DNA of 64,000 nt from Flavobacterium sp. IB48. GTDB taxonomy: Bacteria > Bacteroidota > Bacteroidia > Flavobacteriales > Flavobacteriaceae. The stretch is taken from positions 161,209-225,208 of the forward strand of contig NZ_JAEFCA010000001.1 in NCBI RefSeq assembly GCF_016405855.1. The letters run 5' to 3'. Positions 15,890 to 24,818 of the stretch are shown piece after piece. Both the position numbers and the translations under genes were made by a program. Below the pieces are notes generated by a model. That model was given only the letters and a program-made list of their open reading frames with translations. It did not search any database and was not told where the DNA came from. Every line of letters begins with the position of its first letter. Positions within the stretch are counted from its first letter, which is position 1.

Positions 15890-16774
15890 ATGAAAATAGC
15901 CATTTACGGACAATACTATCAGAATAGCACTGAACCTATTATAAAAGACATTTTCACATTTTTCAATACCAACAACGTCGAAATGGTAATTGAAGAAAAT
16001 TTCCTGAATATGCTTTATGAAAAACAGCTTATAAAAAAAGAATACAAAACTTTTTCGCCAAGTACTGCTTTAGATAATAGTTTCGAAATGTTGATTAGTA
16101 TTGGAGGCGACGGAACGATTTTAAGAGCCGCTGCTTTTGTTCGTAATTCTGGAGTACCTTTATTAGGTATAAATGCTGGACGATTAGGTTTTCTTGCCAA
16201 AGTTCAGAAAGAAAATATAGATATTTTACTTCAATACGTTATTGATCAAAACTACACCACTTCTGAAAGAACTTTATTAGGAATCACATGCGAACCTTAC
16301 AACGAAGCTTTTAAAGAACTTAATTTCGCTATGAACGAAGTTACAGTGAGTAGAAAAGATACCACTTCGATGATTACTGTAGAAACCTATTTGAACAACG
16401 AATATCTAAATTCTTATTGGGCAGACGGATTAATCATTTCAACGCCAACCGGTTCTACAGGATATTCTTTAAGCTGTGGCGGACCAATTTTAACGCCAGA
16501 TGTCAAAAGTTTAGTAATTACGCCAATTGCTCCACATAATTTAACTGCCAGACCTCTTGTTATTCCCGACGATACAGAAATTACTTTGCGCGTAACAGGA
16601 AGAGAAGACCAATATTTGGTTTCTTTAGACTCAAGAATTTCTTCGGTAAAAAACGAGTCTATTTTAAAAATTAAAAAAACAGATTACAAAATTAAAATGG
16701 TTGAAATACCAGACGAGACTTTCTTAAAAACCTTGAGAAACAAACTGCTCTGGGGAGAAGATAAAAGAAATTAA
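15890..16774 (+). CDS. nadK: NAD kinase
   Basis: 294 residues, usual length. NAD kinase phosphorylates NAD to NADP in the cytoplasm. The catalytic GGDGT motif is at residues 72-76 (ISIGGDGTILRAA), followed by GINAGRLGFL and the second conserved block TPTGSTGYSLSCGGPIL. The ATG at 15890 directly follows the repeat block in the CBS-nadK spacer. A short leftward open frame begins across its stop codon (16771-16860). Confidence 0.96.
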   Translation: MKIAIYGQYYQNSTEPIIKDIFTFFNTNNVEMVIEENFLNMLYEKQLIKKEYKTFSPSTALDNSFEMLISIGGDGTILRAAAFVRNSGVPLLGINAGRLGFLAKVQKENIDILLQYVIDQNYTTSERTLLGITCEPYNEAFKELNFAMNEVTVSRKDTTSMITVETYLNNEYLNSYWADGLIISTPTGSTGYSLSCGGPILTPDVKSLVITPIAPHNLTARPLVIPDDTEITLRVTGREDQYLVSLDSRISSVKNESILKIKKTDYKIKMVEIPDETFLKTLRNKLLWGEDKRN

Positions 16775-16860
16775 ACTCTTTTCTGATTCTTCACTATACG
16801 ATAATACCACATTTTCTCGTTCTGCATGTAGTGAATCATCATTAAATGGCTCAAAATCAT
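16771..16860 (-). CDS. possible microprotein convergent with nadK
   Basis: A 29-codon minus-strand frame runs from ATG at 16860 to a stop at 16771 that overlaps the nadK stop region; the frame stays open about 14 codons further upstream. It encodes a Met/Tyr/His-rich N-terminal half that could be one membrane helix (MILSHLMMIHYM) and a basic tail (YYRIVKNQKRV). The composition is unusually protein-like for an AT-rich spacer: aromatic, Trp and Lys/Arg residues and few rare codons. I do not recognise it. It may be real or chance. Confidence 0.35.
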   Translation of the reverse strand: MILSHLMMIHYMQNEKMWYYRIVKNQKRV

Positions 16861-16899
16861 AACGTAAATTGAAAAAAAAGCACATTTAACTAAAGGAAC

Positions 16900-16929
16900 T
16901 TTGATTCGTATTGATAATTATTATATTTG
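16900..16929 (+). promoter_or_regulatory. promoter of the porG-like gene
   Basis: TTTG at 16900-16903 and TATATTTG at 16922-16929 with an 18-base spacer fit the Bacteroidota -33/-7 consensus (TTTG, TAnnTTTG). The ATG at 16948 follows 18 bases later. This is the best-formed promoter in the window and probably drives the porG-uppS-bamA-skp cluster. Confidence 0.65.
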
Positions 16930-16947
16930 CACGCAATTTTGAATTAA

Positions 16948-17640
16948 ATGAAGAAAATTTTTAATTTATTGTTATGTTTTTTCCCCTTTATCACACTTAA
17001 TGCTCAGATCAATGAGATTGGTGTTTTTCTTGGCGGAAGCAACTTTGTAGGCGATGTTGGAAAAACAACTTATATCGCTCCAGAAAAATTAGCTTTTGGT
17101 GTTCTTTACAAATGGAACAGAAGCCCAAGACACGCATGGAGATTCTCATATACACAGTCAAATATTAGTGGAAACGATTACAAATCTGATGAAACAGGAA
17201 GAAATCAAAGAGGCCATCGTTTTGACAATGACATAAAAGAGCTTTCTGCTGGTTTAGAATTTAATTTTTTCGATTTTAATCTGCACGATTATCACACAAA
17301 AATAACGCCTTACGTGTTTACTGGTTTAAATTATTTCTTCTTCAATAATCTATACCGATACACTGCAACTCCCAATACCGTATACGAGCTAAAGAACAGA
17401 AGTTCTATGTCTATACCTATTACATTAGGTATAAAATCAAATATATCTCCACGTTTTGTTTTAGCTGCCGAAGTTGGTGCACGCTATACATTTACGGATA
17501 ATATTGACGGAAGCAATCCAAATACAAGCAATCCAAGTATTATGAAATTTGGAAATTTAAATAATAATGACTGGTATATTTTTTCTGGTATGACTTTAAC
17601 CTATACCTTTGGAAAAAAACCATGCTATTGCGCATACTAA
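16948..17640 (+). CDS. porG: PorG-like outer-membrane protein (DUF6089)
   Basis: 230 residues with a signal peptide ending NAQ (about residue 20), then an eight-strand-like barrel with many alternating hydrophobic strands and a C-terminal TLTYTFG. DUF6089/PorG is a beta-barrel linked to the type IX secretion system, where PorG is part of the ring complex with PorK and PorN. From memory, P. gingivalis has the same order porG, uppS, bamA, two ompH genes; the identical order here supports the call. It ends CYCAY, with two cysteines near the C-terminus. Confidence 0.7.
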   Translation: MKKIFNLLLCFFPFITLNAQINEIGVFLGGSNFVGDVGKTTYIAPEKLAFGVLYKWNRSPRHAWRFSYTQSNISGNDYKSDETGRNQRGHRFDNDIKELSAGLEFNFFDFNLHDYHTKITPYVFTGLNYFFFNNLYRYTATPNTVYELKNRSSMSIPITLGIKSNISPRFVLAAEVGARYTFTDNIDGSNPNTSNPSIMKFGNLNNNDWYIFSGMTLTYTFGKKPCYCAY

Positions 17641-17643
17641 AAA

Positions 17644-18384
17644 ATGAATTTAATAGAATCGATAGATCACAAAAACTTACCTAGACACCTAGCCATTATT
17701 ATGGACGGTAACGGCCGCTGGGCAAAACAACAAGGTTTCATGCGCGCGTTTGGCCACGAAAATGGCACTAAATCTGTAAAAGAGATAATCAAAACCTCAG
17801 CTAAGCTTGGAATTGAATATTTAACTCTATATGCTTTTTCTACAGAAAATTGGAATCGTCCAAAACTTGAGGTTCAGGCGTTAATGAAAATATTGATTAA
17901 TTCATTAAAAAAAGAGCTAGTTACCCTTCAAGAAAACAATATCAGACTTAATGCAATTGGAAATCTTGATAAATTACCAAAAACAGCCCAAAAAGAACTT
18001 TTGGATGTTATGGAAAAAACGAAAAACAATACTCGCTTAACTCTTACTCTCGCTTTAAGCTACGGTTCTAGAGAGGAACTGGTAAATGCCGTAAAGTCAA
18101 TTAGTGATAAAGTTAAAAATAATATAATTTCAATAGACACTATTGACGATTCAATTATAAATGAGCATCTTTACACGCAAAATTTACCTGACGTAGATTT
18201 ATTAATACGAACAAGTGGAGAACATAGAATAAGTAATTTTTTGCTGTGGCAGATTGCCTATGCAGAATTGTATTTTACTAATGTCTTGTGGCCAGACTTT
18301 AAAGACCAAGATTTATATGAGGCTATTATTAGTTATCAAAAAAGAGAACGTAGATTTGGAAAAACCAGTGAACAAATTAAATAA
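17644..18384 (+). CDS. uppS: isoprenyl transferase (undecaprenyl diphosphate synthase)
   Basis: 246 residues. The cis-prenyltransferase makes undecaprenyl diphosphate, the lipid carrier for peptidoglycan and polysaccharide. Visible signatures are HLAIIMDGNGRWAKQQG (catalytic Asp in MDGNGRW, residues about 20-26), YLTLYAFSTENWNRP and LLIRTSGEHRISNFLLWQIAYAE. It begins 3 bases after the porG-like stop and is followed 7 bases later by bamA. The GEHRISNF form (His where many have Gln or Leu) is a small variant of a conserved motif. Confidence 0.96.
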   Translation: MNLIESIDHKNLPRHLAIIMDGNGRWAKQQGFMRAFGHENGTKSVKEIIKTSAKLGIEYLTLYAFSTENWNRPKLEVQALMKILINSLKKELVTLQENNIRLNAIGNLDKLPKTAQKELLDVMEKTKNNTRLTLTLALSYGSREELVNAVKSISDKVKNNIISIDTIDDSIINEHLYTQNLPDVDLLIRTSGEHRISNFLLWQIAYAELYFTNVLWPDFKDQDLYEAIISYQKRERRFGKTSEQIK

Positions 18385-18391
18385 TTTTTTA

Positions 18392-21055
18392 GTGTTGCAA
18401 AAAAAAATACAAATAGTCTTTACCCTTTTACTATTGGGTAGTTTTTCACAAATTAAAGCACAAGAAAGAGTTCCTTTTGATCAAGGAAAAAAATATATTT
18501 TAGCTAAAGTTTCTGTTGTTGGTAAAATAAGCTTCAATGAGCAAACTGTCGTAACCTTTTCAGGACTTCAAAAAGGTCAGGAAATCACTGTTCCTGGAGA
18601 AGAAATTAGTAGTGCAATTAAAAAATTAGGCAAGCTAGGTCTTTTCGACGAAATCGCATTCTATGTTAATAAAGTAGAAAACGACAGTATCTATTTAGAT
18701 TTAGATATTGTTGAACTTCCTAAATTAAATGAGGTTAAAATCATTGGTGTTAAGAAAAGTAAAATAGAAGGCTTAATTAAAGACAATAACCTGACAAAGA
18801 ACAAAATTGTCAACGAAAACTTAATTACCACTACCAAAAATTACATCGAAAACAAATACAAAAAAGAAGGTTTTTATAACACAAAAGTTACTATTACCAA
18901 TACTCCCGATAGTATTAACGGACACCAAGTTAATATGCTTGTCCGAATAGATAAAGGAGATAAAGTTAAAATCAGCAGTATTGATTTTACTGGAAACAAA
19001 CAACTTACAGACAGCCAATTGCGTGCTGCGATGAAAGACACTAAGCAGAAAAATTTCATTCGTGTATTTAAGGCTTCTAAATTTATTCCAGAGAAATACA
19101 AAACTGACTTAGAAAAAGTAATCTCTGCCTACAAAGAAAAAGGATATCGCGATGCTCGTATTATCTATGATTCTGTTCAGTATAACAAGAAAAAGAATAC
19201 TCTAGCAATTAAGATTAATGTAGAAGAAGGTAACAAATATTACTTCGGAAATATTAAATTCTTAGGTAATACAGTTTATTCAGATCAGCTTTTAAATCGT
19301 TATTTAGGAATCAAAAAAGGAGAAACTTATAACGGAGTTTTACTAGAAAAAAGAATTGCTGATAAGTCAAAACCAGACGCAGAAGACATTACCAACTTAT
19401 ACCAAAACAACGGTTATTTGTTCTCAAACATTAATGCTGTAGAGGTAAAAACAGTTAACGATACTATTGATTTTGAAATTAGAGTTACTGAAGGTCCTAT
19501 TGCTTACTTCAACAAAATTACTGTTGTTGGAAACGATAAAACAAATGACCACGTTATTTACCGTGAGTTAAGAACTAAACCAGGTGAAAAATACAGTAAA
19601 GAACAATTGGTTAGAACTATCCGTGAGATTGGACAATTAGGTTTCTTTGACCCAGAGGCAATTGATCCTAAATTTAAAAATGTTGATGCCGGAGCTGGAA
19701 CTGTTGATATTGAATATAACGTAGTCGAAAAAGGATCTAGCCAGGTCGAACTTCAAGGAGGTTATGGCGGTGGAGGTTTCATCGGAACATTAGGTCTTTC
19801 GTTTAACAACTTCTCGGCGAGAAAGATTTTTGACAAAGAAGCTTACAAGCCTTTACCAATGGGAGACGGACAAAAAGTTGCTCTACGTTTGCAAGGAAGT
19901 ACATACTTCCAAACGTATAGTTTATCTTTCTCAGAGCCATGGTTTGGAGGGAAAAAACCTGTACAGTTTAGTTCATCTCTTTCATACAGTAAGCAATTTC
20001 TTAACAATTACATCACTCGAACTGTTGATAAAAGCAAAAGTTTTAATATTTTTACAGTACAAGTTGGTTTAGCGAAAAGATTAACTGTGCCAGATGACTA
20101 CTTTGTACTATCACAATCTGTAAGTTATCAGCACTATGACTTGAACAATTATAATACAGGTTTGTTTACTTTTGGTAACGGAGCCTCAAGAAACTTAGCT
20201 TATACTATTGGACTTTCAAGAAGTAATAAAGGGGTAAACCCAATATTCCCAACTTATGGTTCTGAATTTAGTATTACTGCAAAAGTTACGCCTCCATATT
20301 CATTATTTAATGGTATTGATTATGGTGATTTGAAAAACCAAAAAGAATACAAATCACAATACACAGGTGTAAATACATCTGATGATTATGGCCAGCCACT
20401 TAATACTGGAGATTACATCAAAACAGATGCCTCTGGAAAAACTGTAAGTGTTGGATCAGATTATGCAAGTGCCGATACAGATGTGGCGAAAGTCGATCAG
20501 AAAAAATACAACTGGTTAGAATACTATAAAGTTAAATTTAGAGGAGACTGGTATACTAAAGTTTATGGAAAATTAGTATTAAGAACACTTACAGAGTTTG
20601 GTTTCTTAGGAGCTTACAATCAAGAAAGAGGTGTAATTCCGTTTGAACGTTTTTACTTAGGAGGTGATGGTATGGCCAACTACTCAATGGATGGTAGAGA
20701 AACTATCCAGTTAAGAGGTTATCCAAACAACTCTTTAACCCCTGTAAATGCTGCAGGTGATGCAATTGGAGCAACGATTTACAACAAATTCTCAATGGAA
20801 TTACGTTACCCAATTACATTAAAAGCATCGGCTTCTATTTTTGCATTAACGTTCCTAGAAGCAGGTTCATCATACCCAACTTTTAAAGATTATAATCCAT
20901 TCGATTTAAATCGTTCTGCTGGTGCTGGTTTACGTGTATTCATGCCTGCATTTGGTTTATTGGGTATTGACTTTGGTTACGGATTTGACGCTCTTCCAGG
21001 ACAAACAAAAGCTAATGGATGGGAAACACACTTTATTATTGGACAACAATTTTAG
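18392..21055 (+). CDS. bamA: outer-membrane assembly factor BamA
   Basis: 887 residues from a GTG at 18392, eight bases after the uppS stop; longer frames would overlap uppS and add no signal peptide. The signal peptide is VLQKKIQIVFTLLLLGSFSQIKA. Five POTRA domains follow (about 30-440; each with a strand-helix pattern and the KVxGNxxxxDxxIxRxL-type motif, e.g. GNDKTNDHVIYRELR), then the Omp85 barrel with FERFYLGGDGMANYSMDGRETIQLRGY near the end. BamA inserts barrel proteins in the outer membrane. The barrel is preceded by the usual GxGGYGGGG-like stretch. Confidence 0.93.
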   Translation: MLQKKIQIVFTLLLLGSFSQIKAQERVPFDQGKKYILAKVSVVGKISFNEQTVVTFSGLQKGQEITVPGEEISSAIKKLGKLGLFDEIAFYVNKVENDSIYLDLDIVELPKLNEVKIIGVKKSKIEGLIKDNNLTKNKIVNENLITTTKNYIENKYKKEGFYNTKVTITNTPDSINGHQVNMLVRIDKGDKVKISSIDFTGNKQLTDSQLRAAMKDTKQKNFIRVFKASKFIPEKYKTDLEKVISAYKEKGYRDARIIYDSVQYNKKKNTLAIKINVEEGNKYYFGNIKFLGNTVYSDQLLNRYLGIKKGETYNGVLLEKRIADKSKPDAEDITNLYQNNGYLFSNINAVEVKTVNDTIDFEIRVTEGPIAYFNKITVVGNDKTNDHVIYRELRTKPGEKYSKEQLVRTIREIGQLGFFDPEAIDPKFKNVDAGAGTVDIEYNVVEKGSSQVELQGGYGGGGFIGTLGLSFNNFSARKIFDKEAYKPLPMGDGQKVALRLQGSTYFQTYSLSFSEPWFGGKKPVQFSSSLSYSKQFLNNYITRTVDKSKSFNIFTVQVGLAKRLTVPDDYFVLSQSVSYQHYDLNNYNTGLFTFGNGASRNLAYTIGLSRSNKGVNPIFPTYGSEFSITAKVTPPYSLFNGIDYGDLKNQKEYKSQYTGVNTSDDYGQPLNTGDYIKTDASGKTVSVGSDYASADTDVAKVDQKKYNWLEYYKVKFRGDWYTKVYGKLVLRTLTEFGFLGAYNQERGVIPFERFYLGGDGMANYSMDGRETIQLRGYPNNSLTPVNAAGDAIGATIYNKFSMELRYPITLKASASIFALTFLEAGSSYPTFKDYNPFDLNRSAGAGLRVFMPAFGLLGIDFGYGFDALPGQTKANGWETHFIIGQQF

Positions 21056-21097
21056 TGAAATAACGTTTGGTTAAAAATCATCAAATAAAGTTATGTT

Positions 21098-22135
21098 ATG
21101 AGAAAACAATTTTTATTTATATTTTTAGCCTTGATTGTAGCAAATACAAGTCAGGCACAAGGAAAGACTACTCGAATTGGCTACATCGACATGGAATATA
21201 TTTTAGAAAATGTTTCCGATTATAAAGAAGCTAAATCACAATTAGAGCAAAAAGCTCAAAAGTGGAAACAAGAAGTAGAGGCTAAAAAATTAAATATAAA
21301 TAATTTGAAAGAAAGCTTAAAAACAGAAAAAGCTTTACTTACAAAAGAATTAATAGAAGAAAGAGAAACAGAAATTAAGTTTCTTGAACAAGAAATGATG
21401 GATTATCAGCAGAAACAATTTGGTTCTGATGGAAATCTAATGAGACAGAAAGCAGCTTTAGCAAAACCTATACAAGATCAGGTTTTTACAGCTGTGCAAG
21501 ATATAGCAGAAGCAAAAAATTATGATTTTGTTTTTGATAAATCATCAGATCTTACCATGCTTTTTAGCAATAAAAGGTTCGATATTAGCGATCAGGTTTT
21601 AAGAATTTTAAACCGTACTGAAAAACGTGAGCAACTGTCTAAAAAACAATTGAAAGAACAAGAAGCTAAAGAAAATATTGAAAATGCAATTGACGAAAAT
21701 CCAGCAATGGCTGATCGCCAAAAAGCACTAGATGAGAAAAGAGCAGCTAGAGAAAAGCTAATTCAGGACAGAAAATTAGAACAGGAAGCTAAGAAGAAAG
21801 AATACGACGACAGAAGAAAAGCACTGCAAGAAGAAAGAGAAGCGAAAAAAAATGGCACGGTTTCTGGAACAGCTACAACAGCAGTTCCTGGTGCAGCCGC
21901 AACAACAGGTGACGCTAAAACAAGCTCAACTGCTAAAACTGCAACACCTGCAGCTACGGGAGAAACACCTGCCGGAGAACAGCCTGCAATGACAAAAGCA
22001 GAAGAAAGACAATTACTTTACGAACAACGTAAAAAAGAATTGGAAGAAAGAAGAAAGAAAATTTTAGAAGAAAGAGAAGCGGCTAAAAAAGCAAAAGAAG
22101 CCGAAACGCAAAAAGCAAATACGACCAATAATTAA
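21098..22135 (+). CDS. OmpH/Skp family chaperone with long C-terminal extension
   Basis: 345 residues, about twice the usual Skp length. Signal peptide ends near ANTSQAQ. Residues about 25-170 are the OmpH domain: IGYIDMEYILENV, a long coiled coil, and NYDFVFDKSSDLTMLF. From about 175 the chain is Lys/Glu/Arg-rich helix with an Ala/Thr/Pro low-complexity insert (about 250-300), then another charged helix to the end. Skp-type periplasmic chaperones hand unfolded barrel proteins to BamA, encoded just upstream. The tail's role is unknown. Confidence 0.85.
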   Translation: MRKQFLFIFLALIVANTSQAQGKTTRIGYIDMEYILENVSDYKEAKSQLEQKAQKWKQEVEAKKLNINNLKESLKTEKALLTKELIEERETEIKFLEQEMMDYQQKQFGSDGNLMRQKAALAKPIQDQVFTAVQDIAEAKNYDFVFDKSSDLTMLFSNKRFDISDQVLRILNRTEKREQLSKKQLKEQEAKENIENAIDENPAMADRQKALDEKRAAREKLIQDRKLEQEAKKKEYDDRRKALQEEREAKKNGTVSGTATTAVPGAAATTGDAKTSSTAKTATPAATGETPAGEQPAMTKAEERQLLYEQRKKELEERRKKILEEREAAKKAKEAETQKANTTNN

Positions 22136-22149
22136 TTAATATTTTAAAA

Positions 22150-22653
22150 ATGATGAAACAAATCAAAACTTTACTAATTGCTGCAATTCTTATTTTAGGA
22201 GCAAGTAACACAATGAACGCGCAAGCGAAGGTAGCACATGTTGATGTAAGCGAGATCATGGGGAAAATGCCTGCTATGCTAGATGCTCAAAATCAACTGC
22301 AAAAATTAAGTGGTACATATGATGCTGAATACAAAAAAATGGTTGACGAATATCAAGTAAAAATCAAAAAGTACGAAGCTGAAGCTGCAACTGTAACTGA
22401 TGCTGTAAACGGTGAGCGTTCTAAAGAGGTTCAAGATATGCAAAAGAGAATTGTTGATTACAGAGACAATGCTCAAAAAGAATTACAACAAAAAGAAACT
22501 GATATCGTAAAACCATTAATGGAAAAAGTTAGAGCTTCTATCCAAAAAGTTGGAAAAGCTAAAGGTTTCCAATATGTATTAGACGGTTCTACTTTATTAT
22601 TAGCTGATGGTCCAAACATCACTGCTGACGTTAAAAAAGATTTAGGATTCTAA
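22150..22653 (+). CDS. OmpH/Skp family periplasmic chaperone
   Basis: 167 residues, normal Skp length. Signal peptide MMKQIKTLLIAAILILGASNTMNAQA, then VAHVDVSEIMGKMP, a long coiled coil (about 40-110) and the C-terminal GFQYVLDGSTLLLADGPNITADVKKDLGF strand region. Two ATGs stand side by side at 22150 and 22153; either could be used. It lies 14 bases after the first skp gene and ends with a strong terminator at 22676, closing the porG-uppS-bamA-skp-skp unit. Confidence 0.9.
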   Translation: MMKQIKTLLIAAILILGASNTMNAQAKVAHVDVSEIMGKMPAMLDAQNQLQKLSGTYDAEYKKMVDEYQVKIKKYEAEAATVTDAVNGERSKEVQDMQKRIVDYRDNAQKELQQKETDIVKPLMEKVRASIQKVGKAKGFQYVLDGSTLLLADGPNITADVKKDLGF

Positions 22654-22675
22654 GAAATTAAATCTCGATAATTAA

Positions 22676-22703
22676 ACTGCTCAATTTGTATAATTTGAGC
22701 AGT
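22676..22703 (+). terminator. intrinsic terminator after the skp genes
   Basis: ACTGCTCAA (22676-22684) pairs with TTGAGCAGT (22695-22703), followed by a run of T. Placed 22 bases after the second skp stop. Confidence 0.85.
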
Positions 22704-22790
22704 TTTTTTTTACAAAAAATTAAAGCTAATCTTTCGTATTATTTCAAGATTTGACTTAACTTAGAATAACAATTTTATTTAAAAAATATT

Positions 22791-22798
22791 TAAATTTG
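22791..22798 (+). promoter_or_regulatory. possible -7 element at the murI start
   Basis: TAAATTTG fits TAnnTTTG but ends only 4 bases before the murI ATG at 22803. If used, the transcript would be leaderless or nearly so. Chance match cannot be excluded in this AT-rich DNA. Confidence 0.3.
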
Positions 22799-22802
22799 CT
22801 TT

Positions 22803-23579
22803 ATGATAAACAATAATCCTATAGGCGTTTTTGATTCTGGTATTGGCGGAACTTCCATTTGGAGCGCCATTCATGATCTTCTTCCAAATGAAAAAACCAT
22901 TTATCTAGCTGACAGCAAAAATGCGCCTTATGGACAAAAAACCAAAGAAGAAATTGTTGCGTTAAGTAAAAAAAACGTAGAGTTTTTATTAGAGAATAAT
23001 TGCAAATTAATTGTCGTTGCTTGCAATACTGCAACTACAAATGCTATACTAGAACTTCGTGCAGATTACAACATTCCATTTGTAGGGATTGAGCCAGCTA
23101 TTAAACCAGCTGCAACCAATTCTCAAACACAGGTAATTGGAATTTTAGCTACAAAAGGAACACTTAACAGTGAGCTCTTTAATAAAACTGCTGAGATGTT
23201 TCACAATACAAAAATCATTGAGCAAGTTGGTCATGGACTTGTACAGCTTATTGAGGATGGCAATTTGTATTCGCCAGAAATGACACAATTATTAGAGTCA
23301 TACCTTCAGCCTATGATTGAAGCCAATATTGATTATTTGGTTTTAGGATGTAGCCACTACCCTTATTTAATTCCTCAAATAAAAAAAATTCTCCCAGATC
23401 ATATTAAAATAATAGATTCAGGAGAAGCTGTTGCACGCCAGACAAAAAATCTGCTTCGTGATAAGGTTGGTTTTTCTGAAAGTACAGATCACGATCCAAT
23501 ATTTTATGTAAACTCAGATCCTAAAGTTTTAGAATCAATTTTAGAACATAAATATCCAGTAATCAAAAAAGACTTTTAA
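22803..23579 (+). CDS. murI: glutamate racemase
   Basis: 258 residues. MurI makes D-glutamate for peptidoglycan. The opening IGVFDSGIGGTSI is the family signature, with the first catalytic cysteine in VVACNTATTNA and the second in LGCSHYPYLIP. Length is normal. It follows the skp terminator, so it is probably separately transcribed, and its 3' end faces the FadL-like gene with only 3 bases between stops; there is no obvious terminator between these convergent genes. Confidence 0.95.
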   Translation: MINNNPIGVFDSGIGGTSIWSAIHDLLPNEKTIYLADSKNAPYGQKTKEEIVALSKKNVEFLLENNCKLIVVACNTATTNAILELRADYNIPFVGIEPAIKPAATNSQTQVIGILATKGTLNSELFNKTAEMFHNTKIIEQVGHGLVQLIEDGNLYSPEMTQLLESYLQPMIEANIDYLVLGCSHYPYLIPQIKKILPDHIKIIDSGEAVARQTKNLLRDKVGFSESTDHDPIFYVNSDPKVLESILEHKYPVIKKDF

Positions 23580-23582
23580 GTA

Positions 23583-24818
23583 TTATTCAAACTTTCGCTT
23601 GACGAACCAAATTCCGTCCAACGATAAATTGAGTGATATTTTATGGTAATTTTCTTTTATCAAATCATTCGCGATTCTACCTTTCTGCCCGTAAGAATAA
23701 GAAATATTGAGTGACGAAAATGTATTTTCAATTGGTAGGTTTAGTCCAATAGAAACAGATGCGCTATTAACACGCTGTCTGTCGACTTCGAGGTAACCGT
23801 TGTCAAAATTTACACCAGCAGCATACCCTACTCGATCCCAGTATCTTCTAACATTCTTTTTGGCGCTATAAGTAAATCCAAGCGCAAAACGATCCTGATT
23901 TACAAATTCGCCATACAGATCAGACTGTTTTGTATTTTTCCAAAAGCTCTTCTCATAATCTAAAGTCATATTCAAATTATTCTTAAATCGCTTACTAACT
24001 CCAAAGCCCAGTTCTAAAGGCATATAATAATCGTCGGTCTTTGTGGCTATATTAGTTTCTATAGCAGTTTCTACTTCATCTGCAATACTTGCCACCGATT
24101 GCACTTTTGATGCATTTATTCTTGCTGGAACTTTAATTGTTGTTCCTATTGTAAGGGTCGAATCTATTTTAAATTGAGCTCCTAATGTTGCGCGAACTCC
24201 GCTATAATCAGTTTTTTTATGTATCGTGGTAACTGCATTCGAAATAAGAAAAGCACGATCATCAACTGTATTTCCAAAAAGCACTGTTCCAGTTACTCCT
24301 ACTGTCAATTTTTTTCCAAATCTATATCCGTATGAAAAATCTAGATTATTTAAACCTCCAGATCCTTGTGCTGTTACGTAATAAGATTCCTGACTGTCTG
24401 CAATTGGGAGTTCTAAATTTGAGATTTTAAATACCGAGCTAGAATATGGACGAAGCGCCAAACTAAAACCAGAATTTTTAGTAACAGGAAAAGCAAAAGC
24501 TAAATGAGAAAATTGAAAATTATTTCGATTTTCTGTACGATTGTTGCTTTGATATGTTGTGGCGATGGCTTTTCCTCCAATATCAAAAAGAAAATGATTT
24601 TGATACATATATCCTAAAGATGCCGGATTTAAATTATTGATAAAAGTATCTGAAGGTAATGCAATACCTGAACCGCCAATAGAAGGCAGATAACCAAAGT
24701 CTGAATCGTACAAGCTTCCAACGCCATAAAGCGAATATGGAGAACTTGAGATACTTTGAGAAAATGAAGTTAGCGACATTAAAAGGAAGCAACTCCATAA
24801 AACAACTTTATTTTTCAT
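23583..24818 (-). CDS. FadL-like outer-membrane protein
   Basis: 411 residues with a signal peptide ending TSFSQ, followed by SSSPYSLYGVGSLYDSD and a string of amphipathic strands ending in a typical outer-membrane C-terminus (WFVKRKFE). The N-terminal SIGGSGIALPSDTFINNLNPASLGYM resembles the hatch segment NPAS/NPA of the OmpP1/FadL family. Substrate unknown. It starts immediately after the stop of the DUF4270 lipoprotein (zero-base gap), so the two are translated together. Confidence 0.65.
   Translation of the reverse strand: MKNKVVLWSCFLLMSLTSFSQSISSSPYSLYGVGSLYDSDFGYLPSIGGSGIALPSDTFINNLNPASLGYMYQNHFLFDIGGKAIATTYQSNNRTENRNNFQFSHLAFAFPVTKNSGFSLALRPYSSSVFKISNLELPIADSQESYYVTAQGSGGLNNLDFSYGYRFGKKLTVGVTGTVLFGNTVDDRAFLISNAVTTIHKKTDYSGVRATLGAQFKIDSTLTIGTTIKVPARINASKVQSVASIADEVETAIETNIATKTDDYYMPLELGFGVSKRFKNNLNMTLDYEKSFWKNTKQSDLYGEFVNQDRFALGFTYSAKKNVRRYWDRVGYAAGVNFDNGYLEVDRQRVNSASVSIGLNLPIENTFSSLNISYSYGQKGRIANDLIKENYHKISLNLSLDGIWFVKRKFE

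Noticed and set aside
18254..18391. Longer BamA N-terminus starting inside uppS
   Set aside because: It would give 46 residues antecedent to a clear signal peptide; the GTG at 18392 just after the uppS stop fits better.
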